Positions 36,244 through 46,054 are shown, counted from the first letter of the stretch. The stretch: DNA of 64,000 bases from Sphingomonas sp. LC-1 (GCF_025371035.1 NZ_JANZXB010000001.1:1-64000), one strand, 5' to 3'. A program made the numbers and translations. The notes: generated from the letters alone by a model not told the origin.

Positions 36244-37308
36244 ATGGCAACCACCCCGAACAATCCGCTGGGGCTGGACGGCTTCGCTTTCTGCGAATTC
36301 ACCACCCCAGAGCCCGATATGCTGGCGCGCCAATTCGACATGATGGGCTTCGTGCCCACCCATCGTCATCCGACCAAGGCGATCACCCGCTACAAGCAGG
36401 GGCGGATCACGCTGTTGCTGAACACGCAGGGGGGTGGACAGGCCGCCGATTTCCGTGCGGAGCATGGCCCCTCGGCCAGCGGCATGGGCTTTTACGTGGC
36501 CGATCCCGCCAAAGCCTTCGACCATGCGGTGCGCGGCGGTGCGGTGCCGGTCGATGCGTCGCGCGGATGCCTGACCCCCGACGCCAAGGCGATCGAGGGG
36601 ATTGGCGGCAGCTATCTCTACCTCGTCGAGGCAGGCAGCGACCTGTTCGCCGATTGGAACGAGATCAGCGGATGGCAGCAGGCGGAAGCCGAGAAGAATG
36701 TCGGGCTCGATCTGCTCGATCACCTGACCCACAATGTCCGGCGCGGCGAAATGCGGACCTGGTCGGGCTTCTACTCCAAACTGTTCGGGTTCGAGGAGCA
36801 GAAGTATTTCGATATCAAGGGCAAGGCGACGGGCCTGTTCAGCCAGGCCATGATCGCCCCCGACAAGGCGATCCGTATTCCCCTGAACGAAAGCCAGGAC
36901 GAGAAGAGCCAGATCGAGGAGTTCATTCGCGAATATAATGGCGAAGGCATCCAGCATCTCGCGCTGACCACCGACAATATCTACGAAACGGTCGAAAAGC
37001 TGCGCGCCAACGGCGTCCGGCTTCAGGACACGATTGAGACCTATTATGAACTGGTCGACAAGCGGGTGCCCAACCATGGCGAGGACCTGGACCGGCTGAA
37101 GCGCAATCGTATCCTGATCGACGGGTCGGTGGAGAATGACGAGGGCATTCTGCTCCAGATTTTTACCGAAAATATGGTCGGCCCGATCTTTTTCGAGATC
37201 ATTCAGCGCAAGGGCAATGAGGGCTTCGGCAACGGCAATTTCCAGGCGTTGTTCGAAAGCATCGAGCTGGACCAGATCCGGCGCGGCGTGATCCAGGTCG
37301 ACGCATAG
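36244..37308 (+). CDS. hppD: 4-hydroxyphenylpyruvate dioxygenase
   Basis: This iron(II) enzyme converts 4-hydroxyphenylpyruvate to homogentisate in tyrosine breakdown. The 354-residue protein has two vicinal-oxygen-chelate domains. The metal ligands are H160 (LLDHLTHN), the His of [11 protein letters not shown] and the Glu of ILLQIFTEN, followed by the conserved [24 protein letters not shown] lies nine bases before ATG 36244. An upstream TTG at 36235 is unlikely to be the start. Confidence 0.96.
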   Translation: MATTPNNPLGLDGFAFCEFTTPEPDMLARQFDMMGFVPTHRHPTKAITRYKQGRITLLLNTQGGGQAADFRAEHGPSASGMGFYVADPAKAFDHAVRGGAVPVDASRGCLTPDAKAIEGIGGSYLYLVEAGSDLFADWNEISGWQQAEAEKNVGLDLLDHLTHNVRRGEMRTWSGFYSKLFGFEEQKYFDIKGKATGLFSQAMIAPDKAIRIPLNESQDEKSQIEEFIREYNGEGIQHLALTTDNIYETVEKLRANGVRLQDTIETYYELVDKRVPNHGEDLDRLKRNRILIDGSVENDEGILLQIFTENMVGPIFFEIIQRKGNEGFGNGNFQALFESIELDQIRRGVIQVDA

Positions 37309-37414
37309 GCGTCGACCGATGCGCACGCGACGATGCGCAAGCCCGCCCGGCCGGTGCGCAGGACAGGGGCGATCCCGTCCGACGCGCCGGCCTGTCGTGG
37401 AGAGGAGAGACATG

Positions 37415-38689
37415 ATGACGTCCTACATCCCCGGCTTCGGCAACCATGTCGCGACCGAAGCAGTCCCCGGCGCCCTCCCCATCGGTCGCAACGCGCCGCA
37501 GCGCCCGGCCTATGGCCTTTACGCCGAACAGCTATCCGGCACCGCCTTCACCGCGCCGCGCCACGAGAATCGCCGATCCTGGCTCTATCGCCTGCGCCCC
37601 ACCGCCGAGCACCCGCCCTATCGCCCCTATGACGGTGCCCCGCGCTTCGCCCCCGGAACCAGTGGCGCGCCCCTGCCCCCCAACCGCTTGCGCTGGGACC
37701 CGATGGCGATGCCGCAGGTGGGGACGGACTGGATCGACGGGATGACGACGATGCTCGCCAATCGCGATCCGGCCGATCTGGAAGGCGTGGCGGTGCATGT
37801 CTATGCCTGCAACCGCGACATGGATCGGGTGTTCGTCGACGCGGACGGCGAACTGGTGTTCCTGCCCCAGGCGGGTCGGCTGACCATCCTGACCGAATTG
37901 GGTCGCCTCGACATCGCGCCGGGCCAGATCGCGCTGGTGCCCCGCGGCGTTCGCTTCCGGGTGGAATTGCCCGATGGCGAAGCGGCGGGCTATGTCGCCG
38001 AAAATCATGGCAGCCTGTTTCGCCTGCCCGATCTGGGGCCGATCGGCGCGAACGGGCTGGGCAATTCCCGCGACTTCGAGACGCCGGTCGCGTGGTTCGA
38101 GGATCGTGACGAGCCCACGCCCGTCGTGCAGAAGTTCCTCGGCTCGCTCTGGACGATGACGCTCGACCACAGCCCGCTCGACGTGGTGGCGTGGCACGGC
38201 AATCTGGCACCGTGGCGTTACGACCTGTCGCGTTTCAACACGATCAACACGGTCAGCTTCGATCATCCCGATCCGTCGATCTTCACCCTGTTGACCTCGC
38301 CCAGCGACGTGCCCGGCCGCGCCAATGCCGACCTGGTCCTGTTCCCGCCCCGCTGGATGGTGGCGGAGGATACGTTCCGCCCGCCCTGGTTCCACCGCAA
38401 CGTCATGTCGGAAGCCATGGGGCTGATCACCGGCGCCTATGACGCCAAGGCCGAAGGCTTTCGACCCGGCGGCCTGTCGCTCCACAATCTAATGGCGGGC
38501 CACGGCCCCGATCATGCCAGTTGGCAGGCGGCGAGCGCCGCCGAGTTGAAACCGCACCGGATCGAGGGGACCATGGCCTTCATGGTCGAAAGCTGCTGGC
38601 CCTATCGCCCGACCACGCACGCGCTGGCCCATGCGCAACTCGACTATGACGCGGTGTGGAAGGACTTCCCCAAGGCGCGATTGCCATGA
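37415..38689 (+). CDS. hmgA: Homogentisate 1,2-dioxygenase
   Basis: This iron enzyme opens the homogentisate ring to maleylacetoacetate, 424 residues. Family segments are [36 protein letters not shown] and the iron-site region [24 protein letters not shown]. Two ATGs are adjacent (37412, 37415). AGGAG is seven bases from the second. Its stop overlaps the maiA ATG by four bases. Confidence 0.96.
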   Translation: MTSYIPGFGNHVATEAVPGALPIGRNAPQRPAYGLYAEQLSGTAFTAPRHENRRSWLYRLRPTAEHPPYRPYDGAPRFAPGTSGAPLPPNRLRWDPMAMPQVGTDWIDGMTTMLANRDPADLEGVAVHVYACNRDMDRVFVDADGELVFLPQAGRLTILTELGRLDIAPGQIALVPRGVRFRVELPDGEAAGYVAENHGSLFRLPDLGPIGANGLGNSRDFETPVAWFEDRDEPTPVVQKFLGSLWTMTLDHSPLDVVAWHGNLAPWRYDLSRFNTINTVSFDHPDPSIFTLLTSPSDVPGRANADLVLFPPRWMVAEDTFRPPWFHRNVMSEAMGLITGAYDAKAEGFRPGGLSLHNLMAGHGPDHASWQAASAAELKPHRIEGTMAFMVESCWPYRPTTHALAHAQLDYDAVWKDFPKARLP

Positions 38690-39318
38690 GCCTGACGCTC
38701 CATGGTTATTGGCGGTCGAGCGCCGCCTATCGCGTGCGCCTGGCGCTGGCGCTGAAGGGGCTGCCCTATGCCGGTATCGCGCACGACCTCCGGACGGGTG
38801 AGCAGCGGACGGATGCGTTTCGCGCGCTGCAACCCCAGGGCCTCGTCCCCGTGCTCGAAGGCCCCGATGGCGTCCTGATCCAGAGCCCCGCCATCCTCGA
38901 ATGGCTCGAGGAACGCTATCCGGATCCGCGACTGCTCCCCGGCGATGCCGCCGGGCGGGCCATGGTTCGGGCCATGATGGCGATCATCGCCTGCGACATT
39001 CATCCGATCAACAATCTGCGCGTGCTGACGATGTTGCGGACGGAAATGGGCGCGGACGAAGACGCCATCCGCCGCTGGATGGCGCATTGGGTGGAGCAGG
39101 GCTTCGCGGCACTGGAGACGCTGATCGCGCGTCACGGCGCAGGCTATGCCTATGGCGATACGCCGACCCTGGCGGACTGCATCCTTCTGCCGCAAATCTA
39201 TAATGCCGAGCGTTTCGCGATGGACCTGTCCCCCTATCCCCGCCTGACCGCCGTTGCGGCACAATTGCGCCGACTTGTGCCCGAAGCGGCGCCCGAGGCG
39301 CAGGGAGACGCGGGGTGA
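38686..39318 (+). CDS. maiA: Maleylacetoacetate isomerase (zeta-class glutathione transferase)
   Basis: This 210-residue cytoplasmic glutathione transferase isomerises maleylacetoacetate to fumarylacetoacetate. The N-terminal thioredoxin fold has the zeta signature [19 protein letters not shown], then PQGLVPVL and [15 protein letters not shown]. The helical domain has NLRVL and [14 protein letters not shown]. The final enzyme, fumarylacetoacetase, is not in the operon. It is coupled by four-base overlaps to hmgA and to the Rieske gene. Confidence 0.94.
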   Translation: MSLTLHGYWRSSAAYRVRLALALKGLPYAGIAHDLRTGEQRTDAFRALQPQGLVPVLEGPDGVLIQSPAILEWLEERYPDPRLLPGDAAGRAMVRAMMAIIACDIHPINNLRVLTMLRTEMGADEDAIRRWMAHWVEQGFAALETLIARHGAGYAYGDTPTLADCILLPQIYNAERFAMDLSPYPRLTAVAAQLRRLVPEAAPEAQGDAG

Positions 39319-39674
39319 GCGACCAAAGGCTGACCGTGACCCCGCCCGGCATCACGCTGGGCCCGCTTGAGACCATCGCCGATGGGGCGGCGCGCAACTT
39401 CGTTCTGTTAATGCGGGCGGGGCGTTTTCATGGGTTCGTCGTGCGGCGTGGTGATGACGTGTATGGCTATGTCGACCGGTGCCCGCATATGGGATTGCCC
39501 CTCGCGCAGGTGCTCGACGGCTATCTGACCCCCGATGGCAAACGGATCACCTGCTCCTGGCACGGCGCAATCTTCGCGGTGGAAGACGGCGCGTGCCTGG
39601 GGGGCCCCTGCATGGGTCAGCTTCTTACCCCATGGCCCGTCACCATATGCGACGGGGCCGTCGTCACGGCGTGA
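39315..39674 (+). CDS. Small Rieske [2Fe-2S] protein
   Basis: This 119-residue soluble protein has both Rieske cluster motifs: CPHMG (C-x-H) and CSWHGAIF (C-x2-H). There is no signal or membrane anchor, so it is a ferredoxin-like cytoplasmic electron carrier or a nitrite-reductase-small-subunit-type protein. GTG 39315 overlaps the maiA stop (GTGA), tying it to homogentisate catabolism, which has no known need for it. It overlaps the convergent SGNH gene by 11 bp. Confidence 0.82.
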   Translation: MSDQRLTVTPPGITLGPLETIADGAARNFVLLMRAGRFHGFVVRRGDDVYGYVDRCPHMGLPLAQVLDGYLTPDGKRITCSWHGAIFAVEDGACLGGPCMGQLLTPWPVTICDGAVVTA

Positions 39675-40527
39675 CGTTCGTCACCTCGGCATGCGCGATC
39701 GCCTGCAATCGCCGAACGAGCTGGGGGTCCAGCCCCAGGTCGCGTGCCGCCCGCTCCTGTTCGCCCAGCCGCCGCACGTCGAAGCCGGTCACCTTCCCGA
39801 AGATCACCAGCGCCTCCAGATAATATCCCGCCGCGCTGGCGTGATACTGGTCCCAGGTCCACAGATCGACCTGACCGAAGGCGATGCCGTCATAGGGATT
39901 GGGATCGGCGACCCGCTCCGCCCAGGCGCGGTTCCATGCCTGCCCCACCGGGATAGTGCCCGAAATCTCGGGAAAGCGGCGCACCGCCCCGACATTCGCC
40001 GCCGCCAGATCCTCGGCCATGGCGGCGATCGGCTTGCCCCGCCACGGGCTGGGCGACCGATAGGTCAGGTCGGCGCGGCTCCAGGTCGACACCAGCTCTA
40101 CCCGGACATTCGGATTAGCCCGGCGCAGCATGGCCGCGATCAGCCCGGCCGCCTCGGCGTGACGGGCCGGGTCGCCAGGGCGCTGCGCGTCCAGGGTGCT
40201 ATACCCCTGAAGGATGACCACATCCCACCGCGCATCGATCTCGCGCCGCTTCTGCTCGTAATGATAGGCCAGGTCGCGACCGCCAGCGGTCTCGAGGCTG
40301 ACGGTCCAGTCCTGCCCCGCTTCCTCGGCGAAAGTCTTGAACAAGGCGGGCACGCCGCCAATCCCCTCACGATTGAGATCGCGGACCAGATCGGGGCGAT
40401 AGCGCATGACCGGCGAATTCGCGCCGAAGGTGAAGCTGTTCCCCACGAACAGGATCGACTCGGCGCTGGCGGGCGCCGCCATCGTCAGCGCCAAACCCAT
40501 TCCGATCCAGCTTAGTGCCGTCCGCAT
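39664..40527 (-). CDS. Secreted SGNH/GDSL-like hydrolase
   Basis: This 287-residue protein has a signal peptide (cleavage near APASA). Block I is ILFVGNSFTFG, a GNS variant of the GDS nucleophile motif. Block V is near DQYHAS, giving the Asp-x2-His pair. The middle WDVVILQGYS is also typical. It probably acts as a periplasmic esterase or deacetylase on an unknown substrate. Its relation to the neighbouring genes is unclear. Confidence 0.7.
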   Translation of the reverse strand: MRTALSWIGMGLALTMAAPASAESILFVGNSFTFGANSPVMRYRPDLVRDLNREGIGGVPALFKTFAEEAGQDWTVSLETAGGRDLAYHYEQKRREIDARWDVVILQGYSTLDAQRPGDPARHAEAAGLIAAMLRRANPNVRVELVSTWSRADLTYRSPSPWRGKPIAAMAEDLAAANVGAVRRFPEISGTIPVGQAWNRAWAERVADPNPYDGIAFGQVDLWTWDQYHASAAGYYLEALVIFGKVTGFDVRRLGEQERAARDLGLDPQLVRRLQAIAHAEVTNVTP

Positions 40528-40610
40528 CCCATCTTTCCCCTAATCGCCTTGTGGCCGCCATGTGCCCCAAGCGAACCGGGGCAGGCAAGCCGCCTCTTGT
40601 CGGCCATAGG

Positions 40611-40635
40611 AATATACCCTATACCCCTATCCATT
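40611..40635 (+). promoter_or_regulatory. C-tract operator candidate for the RcnR-like repressor
   Basis: Just before the repressor ATG lies AATATACCCTATACCCCTAT, with repeated TATACCC units. RcnR/FrmR-type repressors bind AT-flanked G/C-tract sites of this kind, and autoregulation from a site beside the start codon is usual. Confidence 0.55.
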
Positions 40636-40911
40636 ATGGCGCACGTCACCACCAGCAAGGAAAAGATCATCGCGCGGGTCCGGCGTATCGCGGGGCAGGT
40701 CGCCGCGATCGAGCGTTCGGTCGGCGCGAATGCCGATTGCGCCGAGACGCTGCACCTTGTTGCGGCGGTGCGCGGTGCGGTGGCCGGCCTGATGGACGAA
40801 CTGGTCGAGGATCACCTCCACGCCCATGTCGCCGCGCCTGGCCAAAGCGATGCGGAACGCAATGCCGCGGCGACCGAACTCGCCAAGCTGCTCCGCCGCC
40901 ATTTCCGTTGA
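40636..40911 (+). CDS. Metal-sensing repressor, RcnR/DmeR type (CsoR family)
   Basis: This 91-residue all-helical regulator has H3, C35, H60 and H64, the exact ligand set of the nickel/cobalt sensor RcnR, rather than the copper set of CsoR. It ends with a basic helix. With the CDF exporter directly downstream it should derepress export when cobalt or nickel is high. A C-tract operator candidate overlaps its promoter region. Confidence 0.87.
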   Translation: MAHVTTSKEKIIARVRRIAGQVAAIERSVGANADCAETLHLVAAVRGAVAGLMDELVEDHLHAHVAAPGQSDAERNAAATELAKLLRRHFR

Positions 40912-40929
40912 TCCCCGAAGGACGAATTC

Positions 40930-41871
40930 GTGATCACCCATAGCCATGATTATCTGGGCCATGCCCATGACGAAAATGCGCGCCGCACTCGGTTGGTGGT
41001 CTGGCTCTCCGCCGGAATGATGGTGGGCGAGATCATCGCCGGATATCTGACCGGATCGATGGCGCTCCTCGCCGACGGCTTCCACATGGCGACCCATGTC
41101 GGGGCGCTGGGGATTGCGGCCATCGCCTATTCCTATGCCAAGCGGCACGTCGCCAATCCGCGCTATAGCTGGGGCACCGGCAAGGTCGGGGAACTGGCCG
41201 GGTTCGGGTCGGCGATGGTGCTGGGGCTGGTGTCGCTCGGCATCGCCTATGAGTCGATCGTTCGGCTCGGCGATCCGCATCCTGTGGCGTTCGGCGATGC
41301 GATCTTGGTTGCCGTGCTGGGCCTGCTCATCAACCTGATCAGTGCCTGGATGCTGGGCGGTGGACACGGGCATAGCCATGCGCATGACCATGGTCATCAT
41401 CATGGTCATGCGCACGACCATCATCACGGCCACGACCATAGGCATGATCGCCATGGCGGTGATACCAATATGCGCGCCGCCTATATTCATGTGCTGGCCG
41501 ATGCGCTGACCTCCGTGATGGCGATCCTCGCGCTGGTGGCGGGACGCTATCTGGGCTGGCTTTGGCTCGATCCTGCCGTGGGGCTGCTTGGTGCGGTCGT
41601 CATCGCCAACTGGTCGGTGGGGCTGATGCGGCAGGCTTCGTCGGTGCTGCTCGACGCCGCCGACCCCGTGCTGGCAAGCGAGGTCCGAAACCGCGTCGAG
41701 GGACCGGGCGACCTGCGCATCCATGACTTCCACATCTGGCGGATCGGGCCGACGGCGCATGCCGTGGTCCTGGCGGTCGAGGGCCTGGGCCATGTTCCCA
41801 GCAGCGCCAGCGTCCACCAGCGGCTCGACGGGATGAGCGCGCTTGGCCATGTCACGATCGAAGTGCGCTAA
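40930..41871 (+). CDS. dmeF: Cation diffusion facilitator, DmeF-like cobalt/nickel exporter
   Basis: This 313-residue inner-membrane CDF protein has six spans. Metal-site segments are LLADGFHMATHV in span 2 and HVLADALTS in span 5. Between spans 4 and 5 lies a long His/Asp/Gly loop (about residues 140-175) typical of DmeF and related Co/Ni/Zn exporters. GTG 40930 has GAAGGAC six bases upstream. It follows the RcnR-like gene by 18 bp. Confidence 0.88.
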   Translation: MITHSHDYLGHAHDENARRTRLVVWLSAGMMVGEIIAGYLTGSMALLADGFHMATHVGALGIAAIAYSYAKRHVANPRYSWGTGKVGELAGFGSAMVLGLVSLGIAYESIVRLGDPHPVAFGDAILVAVLGLLINLISAWMLGGGHGHSHAHDHGHHHGHAHDHHHGHDHRHDRHGGDTNMRAAYIHVLADALTSVMAILALVAGRYLGWLWLDPAVGLLGAVVIANWSVGLMRQASSVLLDAADPVLASEVRNRVEGPGDLRIHDFHIWRIGPTAHAVVLAVEGLGHVPSSASVHQRLDGMSALGHVTIEVR

Positions 41872-41906
41872 CCCTTCGTTCAGCGCGGAACGTTAAGAGG
41901 CTGGTC

Positions 41907-42542
41907 ATGCGAGCCTTGCAACTTCTGGCGGGCGCCATCCTTATCGGCGCAGTGGGAGGCGGCGTGATGTTGTCGCGCCATGCCGGGCGACAGGACACGG
42001 CCATTGACCGCGCACAACCGCCAAGGGCCGCACCCTCGCCGACGCCACCCGCGCCCTCCCCCGCGCCCACCCCGATCCCGACGCCCTTCGTCGTCCGGCA
42101 CATCCTGCCGCTGACCAAGCCGCTGCATCATGGCGATTATGTCTGGGACGAAAGCGGCGCACCGCAGGGGCCAATCGTCATCACCGTCGATCTGGCGGCC
42201 CAGGTCGTGTCGATCTTCCGCGACGGGTATGAGATCGGGACGGCGGCGATGATCTATGGCGCGGACAATATGCCGACGCCGCTGGGCGTCTTTCCGATCC
42301 TTCAGAAAGATGCCGATCACGTCTCCAACCTCTATGACGCGGCGATGCCCTATATGTTGCGGCTGACCAACGACGGGGTCGCCATCCATGCCAGCGACGT
42401 CCGCTATGGCAACGCCACCCATGGATGTATCGGCGTACCGCTGGGCTTCGCGCGCAAGCTATTCGCCGCGACCCGCCTGGGCGACCGGGTCATCGTCACC
42501 AACGGCAAACGGCTGGAAATGGGACAGAGCATCGTCGGCTGA
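41907..42542 (+). CDS. L,D-transpeptidase (YkuD domain) with N-terminal anchor
   Basis: This 211-residue periplasmic enzyme has an N-terminal membrane anchor, a Pro/Ala/Ser-rich spacer to about residue 60, then a YkuD domain. The active-site cysteine is C174 in THGCIGVP, with the upstream conserved His in VAIHASD. The usual Arg after SHGC-x is not present. It forms or edits 3-3 peptidoglycan cross-links or similar bonds. It stands alone between dmeF and a TonB receptor gene. Confidence 0.82.
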   Translation: MRALQLLAGAILIGAVGGGVMLSRHAGRQDTAIDRAQPPRAAPSPTPPAPSPAPTPIPTPFVVRHILPLTKPLHHGDYVWDESGAPQGPIVITVDLAAQVVSIFRDGYEIGTAAMIYGADNMPTPLGVFPILQKDADHVSNLYDAAMPYMLRLTNDGVAIHASDVRYGNATHGCIGVPLGFARKLFAATRLGDRVIVTNGKRLEMGQSIVG

Positions 42543-42582
42543 CGATGGCGAGGCGGCCGGGTTGCCCCGACCGCCCCAATTC

Positions 42583-45471
42583 TTAGAACTTGAAGCCGAT
42601 ACGGGCATAACCAAACTGGCCCGGCAGATCGTAGGTCGTCGGATCGAACCCGCCACAGCTCAGGCAATCCGGCGCACGTTGACCCAGCAGATTGTTGACG
42701 CCGGCGGTCAGCGTCAGGCGCCGGTCCATCCACGGCAAGGTCCACCCGACCTGCGCGTCGAGATACAGGATCGGTTTCATCTCGCGATTGTCATAGGCGG
42801 GCTCGGTTACCTTGCCGATATAGCGACCAGTAAGCGACGCCAGGAAGGTCTCGCTCGACCAGTCGATCGTCGCCACGCTCTTGAAACGCGGATAGGCCTG
42901 ATCGCCGCGCTCCGTGCCCTGGCGTTCCAGCTTCTCACTGCCCGTCGCGGTCGGCAGCGTCGTGGAATATTCCAGCAGGACATTGCTCGCCCAGGTCAGC
43001 CCGATCGTCCCGGCCCCCATACGTGGACTGCGGTAGGTCAGGGTTACATCGATACCCTCGCTTTTGAGCGATGCGATATTCTGCAGCAGGCCACGGATTT
43101 GCGTGATCTGTCCGCTGCCCGTGGCCGACCGGGTGATCGCACCGCAACTCGCGGCGTCGTTCTGATTGATGCAATTGGCGAGCAGCACGTCGGCGCCGAT
43201 CGACGAGATCGCGTCATCGACCCGGATGGTGTAATAATCGGCCTCCAGACTCAACTGGCTGGCCAAGCCGGCCTCTCGCGCCCAGCTTGGGCTGTACACG
43301 CCGCCCAGTACCCAGCTTTCCGACCGCTCGGGCTTCAGCGCGCGGTTGCCGCCGGTCAGGATCGGCAGTTGCAGGCCGTTCTGGACATAGTTCAGCGGTA
43401 CCCCCTGGGCGAGGCAGTTCTGACGAACCGTGCTGTTCGCCGGCAGGCTGGCCAGGCCCGAACAGGGATCGATCACGCCGCCGTCGAAGCGCGACGGCGT
43501 GCCGAACAACTCGCCGATGCTGGGCGCACGGAAGCCTTGCGCCCATGTGCCACGCAGACGCAGATCCTCGAAAGGCTTCCAGCTCAATCCGCCCTTCATC
43601 ACCGTCCGGTTGCCGCTGGTCGAATAGTCCGAATAGCGGGCGGCGAAGCTGCCCTCCAGCAGGCGGAAGAAGGGAACGTCCTTCAATACCGGGATGCTGA
43701 GTTCGCCATAGACCTCGTTGACGTTGAACGCGCCGGAGGTCGGCTGCGCCGGAATGTCGGAGCCCAGACCGGCCGCGACGATGGCGTCGGGTGTGAAGGA
43801 GCCTGTCTGGCGGCGGAACTCATAGCCCGCCGCAAGCCCCAACGGCCCCGCGGGAAGCTGCAAAAGCGTGCCGGTCAGGTTCAGCGTCGCGTCGGTCATC
43901 GTCTGCTCCGACCGGTCGCGCTGGGTGAAGGTGACGTAATCGATCATCGCCTGCGTGATCGAGCCTGCCCCGCCGAAGATGTTGAACGGAACGCAGGCAC
44001 CGGTGCAATTGGCGGCCGGACCCAACGCCAGCGCGAGATTGGCCGCGTTCACATTGCCGTGCGCCACCTGCTTGGCCTGGTTCTCGGCATAGATGAGATT
44101 GGCGTCCCAATACCAGGTCCCCTCGCCGATCCCGAACTGCCCGTCGAGGGTGCTCGACATGTACATGGTGTCGACGCGCTGGCTATAGTGGCGCGGTCCG
44201 TTCTCGACGAAGCGGCGGCCGATGAAACCGTAATTGGCAGGCGTACCGTTATTGCCAGCGCTCAACGTCACCCCGAACGGGTTGAACGGATTGGTCCGGT
44301 CGATCGAGATGGTATCGAGCAAATTGCCGTTGCCCGCATCCGGCCCGACGAACAGCGGCAGCGGTGCCGCCTGATTGTCCGACGTCCGACGGTTGTAGAT
44401 CAGTTTGGTGCTGAGGCGGACACGATCCGACAATTGCCCGGTGAAGTTGACGAACGCGCCGACGCGTTCCTGCGGCGTGAGAAGATAGTTATAGGGTCGG
44501 AAGTTGAACCGGTCCGCCACCGTGAAGGATTTGAAATCGCTGTTCGCACCCGTGGGATCGCTGGGGTCGAAACGGGGACGGGTCAGGGGATTGCTCTTCA
44601 GCGTCAGGTTCATCGACTCCCCCGTCACCGGGTTGTTGATGATGAACCGGCCATTGGGCGTGCCCGAGCTACAGCTGCTGGTGCAGGCTGTCGCGCCCGG
44701 ATCGGGGAAGGCGTAATAGGGGCGATCCCCGGCGAGGACCGAGCCTTGCTTGATGTAATTGGCCCCCACGACCAGTGATACCCGCTGATCCTCGGAACGA
44801 TGACCCCAGCTCAACTGATAGTTCTGGGTGACGCCGTCGCCCTCATCATAGGCACCGAGTTGCGCGGTCGCCAGAAAGCCGTTCTGCCGCTTCTTGGTGA
44901 TGATGTTGACCACGCCTGCGATCGCGTCCGAGCCATAGATGGTGGATGCGCCGTCACGCAGCACGTCGACGCGATCGATCATGCCATCGGGAATGGCATT
45001 GAGGTCGACCGCGCCCGGCACGCCGCTGGCCGCGCTGCCGTTGATGAAGCGCAGGCCGTCGACCAGTACCAGGGTCCGGCGGCTGCCCAGATAGCGCAAG
45101 TCGATTTCGGCCGAACCGGCGCCCACGCCGCCGCCATCGGGGGGATTGCCATTGTTGCCGGACCGATTGAAGCGGGAATTGAGGCCGCCCGCCGCACCAG
45201 GCAACCTTTGCAGCACGTCGCCGATCGACGACAGGCCGGTACGAGCGATGTCCGCGCTGTCGATCGCGGTCAGGGGTGCAGTCTGGTCCAACGGATCGCG
45301 ACGGATACGCGATCCCGTCACCACGATCGTCTCGTCGCCGGTCGCGGCCGTGGTCGCGCCGCTTCCCTCCGTCGGCGCGGTCTGCGCCTGCGCCTGCGCA
45401 CCCACGATCAGCGCACCGATCGCCACGCTCGCCAGCCGCCAGTGTCGCATACGACCCGTTCCATTAGCCAT
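42583..45471 (-). CDS. TonB-dependent receptor
   Basis: This outer-membrane active-transport receptor of 962 residues has a Sec signal (AQAQA), a likely TonB-box region DETIVVTGSRI, a plug domain (VLVDGLRF, VDVLRDGASTIYGSDAIAGVVNIITKK) and a large beta-barrel ending GYARIGFKF with terminal Phe. Plug type resembles the receptors for large or unknown ligands common in sphingomonads. AAGGGGA precedes the ATG. No neighbouring enzyme reveals the substrate. Confidence 0.92.
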   Translation of the reverse strand: MANGTGRMRHWRLASVAIGALIVGAQAQAQTAPTEGSGATTAATGDETIVVTGSRIRRDPLDQTAPLTAIDSADIARTGLSSIGDVLQRLPGAAGGLNSRFNRSGNNGNPPDGGGVGAGSAEIDLRYLGSRRTLVLVDGLRFINGSAASGVPGAVDLNAIPDGMIDRVDVLRDGASTIYGSDAIAGVVNIITKKRQNGFLATAQLGAYDEGDGVTQNYQLSWGHRSEDQRVSLVVGANYIKQGSVLAGDRPYYAFPDPGATACTSSCSSGTPNGRFIINNPVTGESMNLTLKSNPLTRPRFDPSDPTGANSDFKSFTVADRFNFRPYNYLLTPQERVGAFVNFTGQLSDRVRLSTKLIYNRRTSDNQAAPLPLFVGPDAGNGNLLDTISIDRTNPFNPFGVTLSAGNNGTPANYGFIGRRFVENGPRHYSQRVDTMYMSSTLDGQFGIGEGTWYWDANLIYAENQAKQVAHGNVNAANLALALGPAANCTGACVPFNIFGGAGSITQAMIDYVTFTQRDRSEQTMTDATLNLTGTLLQLPAGPLGLAAGYEFRRQTGSFTPDAIVAAGLGSDIPAQPTSGAFNVNEVYGELSIPVLKDVPFFRLLEGSFAARYSDYSTSGNRTVMKGGLSWKPFEDLRLRGTWAQGFRAPSIGELFGTPSRFDGGVIDPCSGLASLPANSTVRQNCLAQGVPLNYVQNGLQLPILTGGNRALKPERSESWVLGGVYSPSWAREAGLASQLSLEADYYTIRVDDAISSIGADVLLANCINQNDAASCGAITRSATGSGQITQIRGLLQNIASLKSEGIDVTLTYRSPRMGAGTIGLTWASNVLLEYSTTLPTATGSEKLERQGTERGDQAYPRFKSVATIDWSSETFLASLTGRYIGKVTEPAYDNREMKPILYLDAQVGWTLPWMDRRLTLTAGVNNLLGQRAPDCLSCGGFDPTTYDLPGQFGYARIGFKF

Positions 45472-45794
45472 GATCTGTCCCCTTCTTATCTTTCCTGATC
45501 TGCCTCCGTTCCTGCTGCGGATTTTCGACGGTCTGTTTATGCCGCCTTGAAATGGCTTAAGTTCGTCGTTGAGGTAGGTGGGTCACGCCCAAGCCGATTT
45601 CAGGCCAGGCCCCATCGACATTCCCCAAATTCCCCGGTGAGATGCAAAGTCGCGTCCCGTGCGCGCCGATCCGGCCTAGCACCCCCACCCGTCCGTCACG
45701 CCGCGATTTCCGGCCCAATGCAACGAATCGATCGCTGACATCCAAGGGCCCCCCCACTACGGCGAAGTAACAGGTTCGATGCGCCATGCGTCCC
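45472..45794. other. Intergenic stretch without a recognised gene
   Basis: This 323-bp region between the TonB receptor start and a small candidate frame is less GC-rich than the genes. It should carry the promoter of the TonB receptor at 45471. I see no convincing gene, repeat or operator in it. Confidence 0.5.
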
Positions 45795-45941
45795 TCATAG
45801 CCCCTGACGATTTGTATACGATATTATGCCGTGATTCTTGTCAATCGGGATGATGTCTGTTCGCAAAAATGCCCGGCGCGTGTTGCTCATATACGCCACC
45901 TGATCGGCAGAGAGAGCAGGAGCGGTAGCGTTGAGCCCCAT
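45795..45941 (-). CDS. Candidate 48-residue small protein with strong ribosome site
   Basis: A frame of 48 codons (starting MGLNATAPALSADQVAYM) follows a near-perfect AGGAGG seven bases before its ATG. Codon use is less GC-biased than the neighbours. It contains GTATAC near its end, close to the stop. I recognise no family. It could be a leader peptide, a small protein or the surviving 5' end of a lost gene. Confidence 0.35.
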   Translation of the reverse strand: MGLNATAPALSADQVAYMSNTRRAFLRTDIIPIDKNHGIISYTNRQGL

Positions 45942-46019
45942 ACCCTCGCCTCCTCACATCCTTGCCCTTTAGGTAATGCGAGTCATTTGCATATTTATGA
46001 CTGCAGTACTAAAGGGCGT

Positions 46020-46037
46020 TGCGAATGATTATCGATA
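46020..46037 (+). promoter_or_regulatory. Possible Fur-type operator before the iron/haem TonB receptor
   Basis: TGCGAATGATTATCGATA resembles the Fur-box array (GATAAT GATAAT C ATTATC) in its central hexamers, 18 bases before the receptor ATG. The match is partial. The type of receptor downstream adds support. Confidence 0.35.
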
Positions 46038-46054
46038 GCTGAAAGGGGTATGAG

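Noticed and set aside
36181-37413. A 561-codon reading that would fuse a long leader to MarR
   Set aside because: The leader is antisense to hppD. MarR proteins are about 150 residues and the ATG at 36180 gives exactly that.
41345-41460. Repetitive CAT/CAC-rich stretch that looks like a simple repeat or short CRISPR
   Set aside because: It codes in frame for the His/Asp-rich metal loop of the CDF exporter. Units are irregular and there are no spacers.
42388-44778. A 796-codon open frame on the plus strand
   Set aside because: It is antisense to the TonB receptor gene. Long mirror frames are expected in very GC-rich genes, and the translation is Arg/Gln/Gly-rich without any domain.
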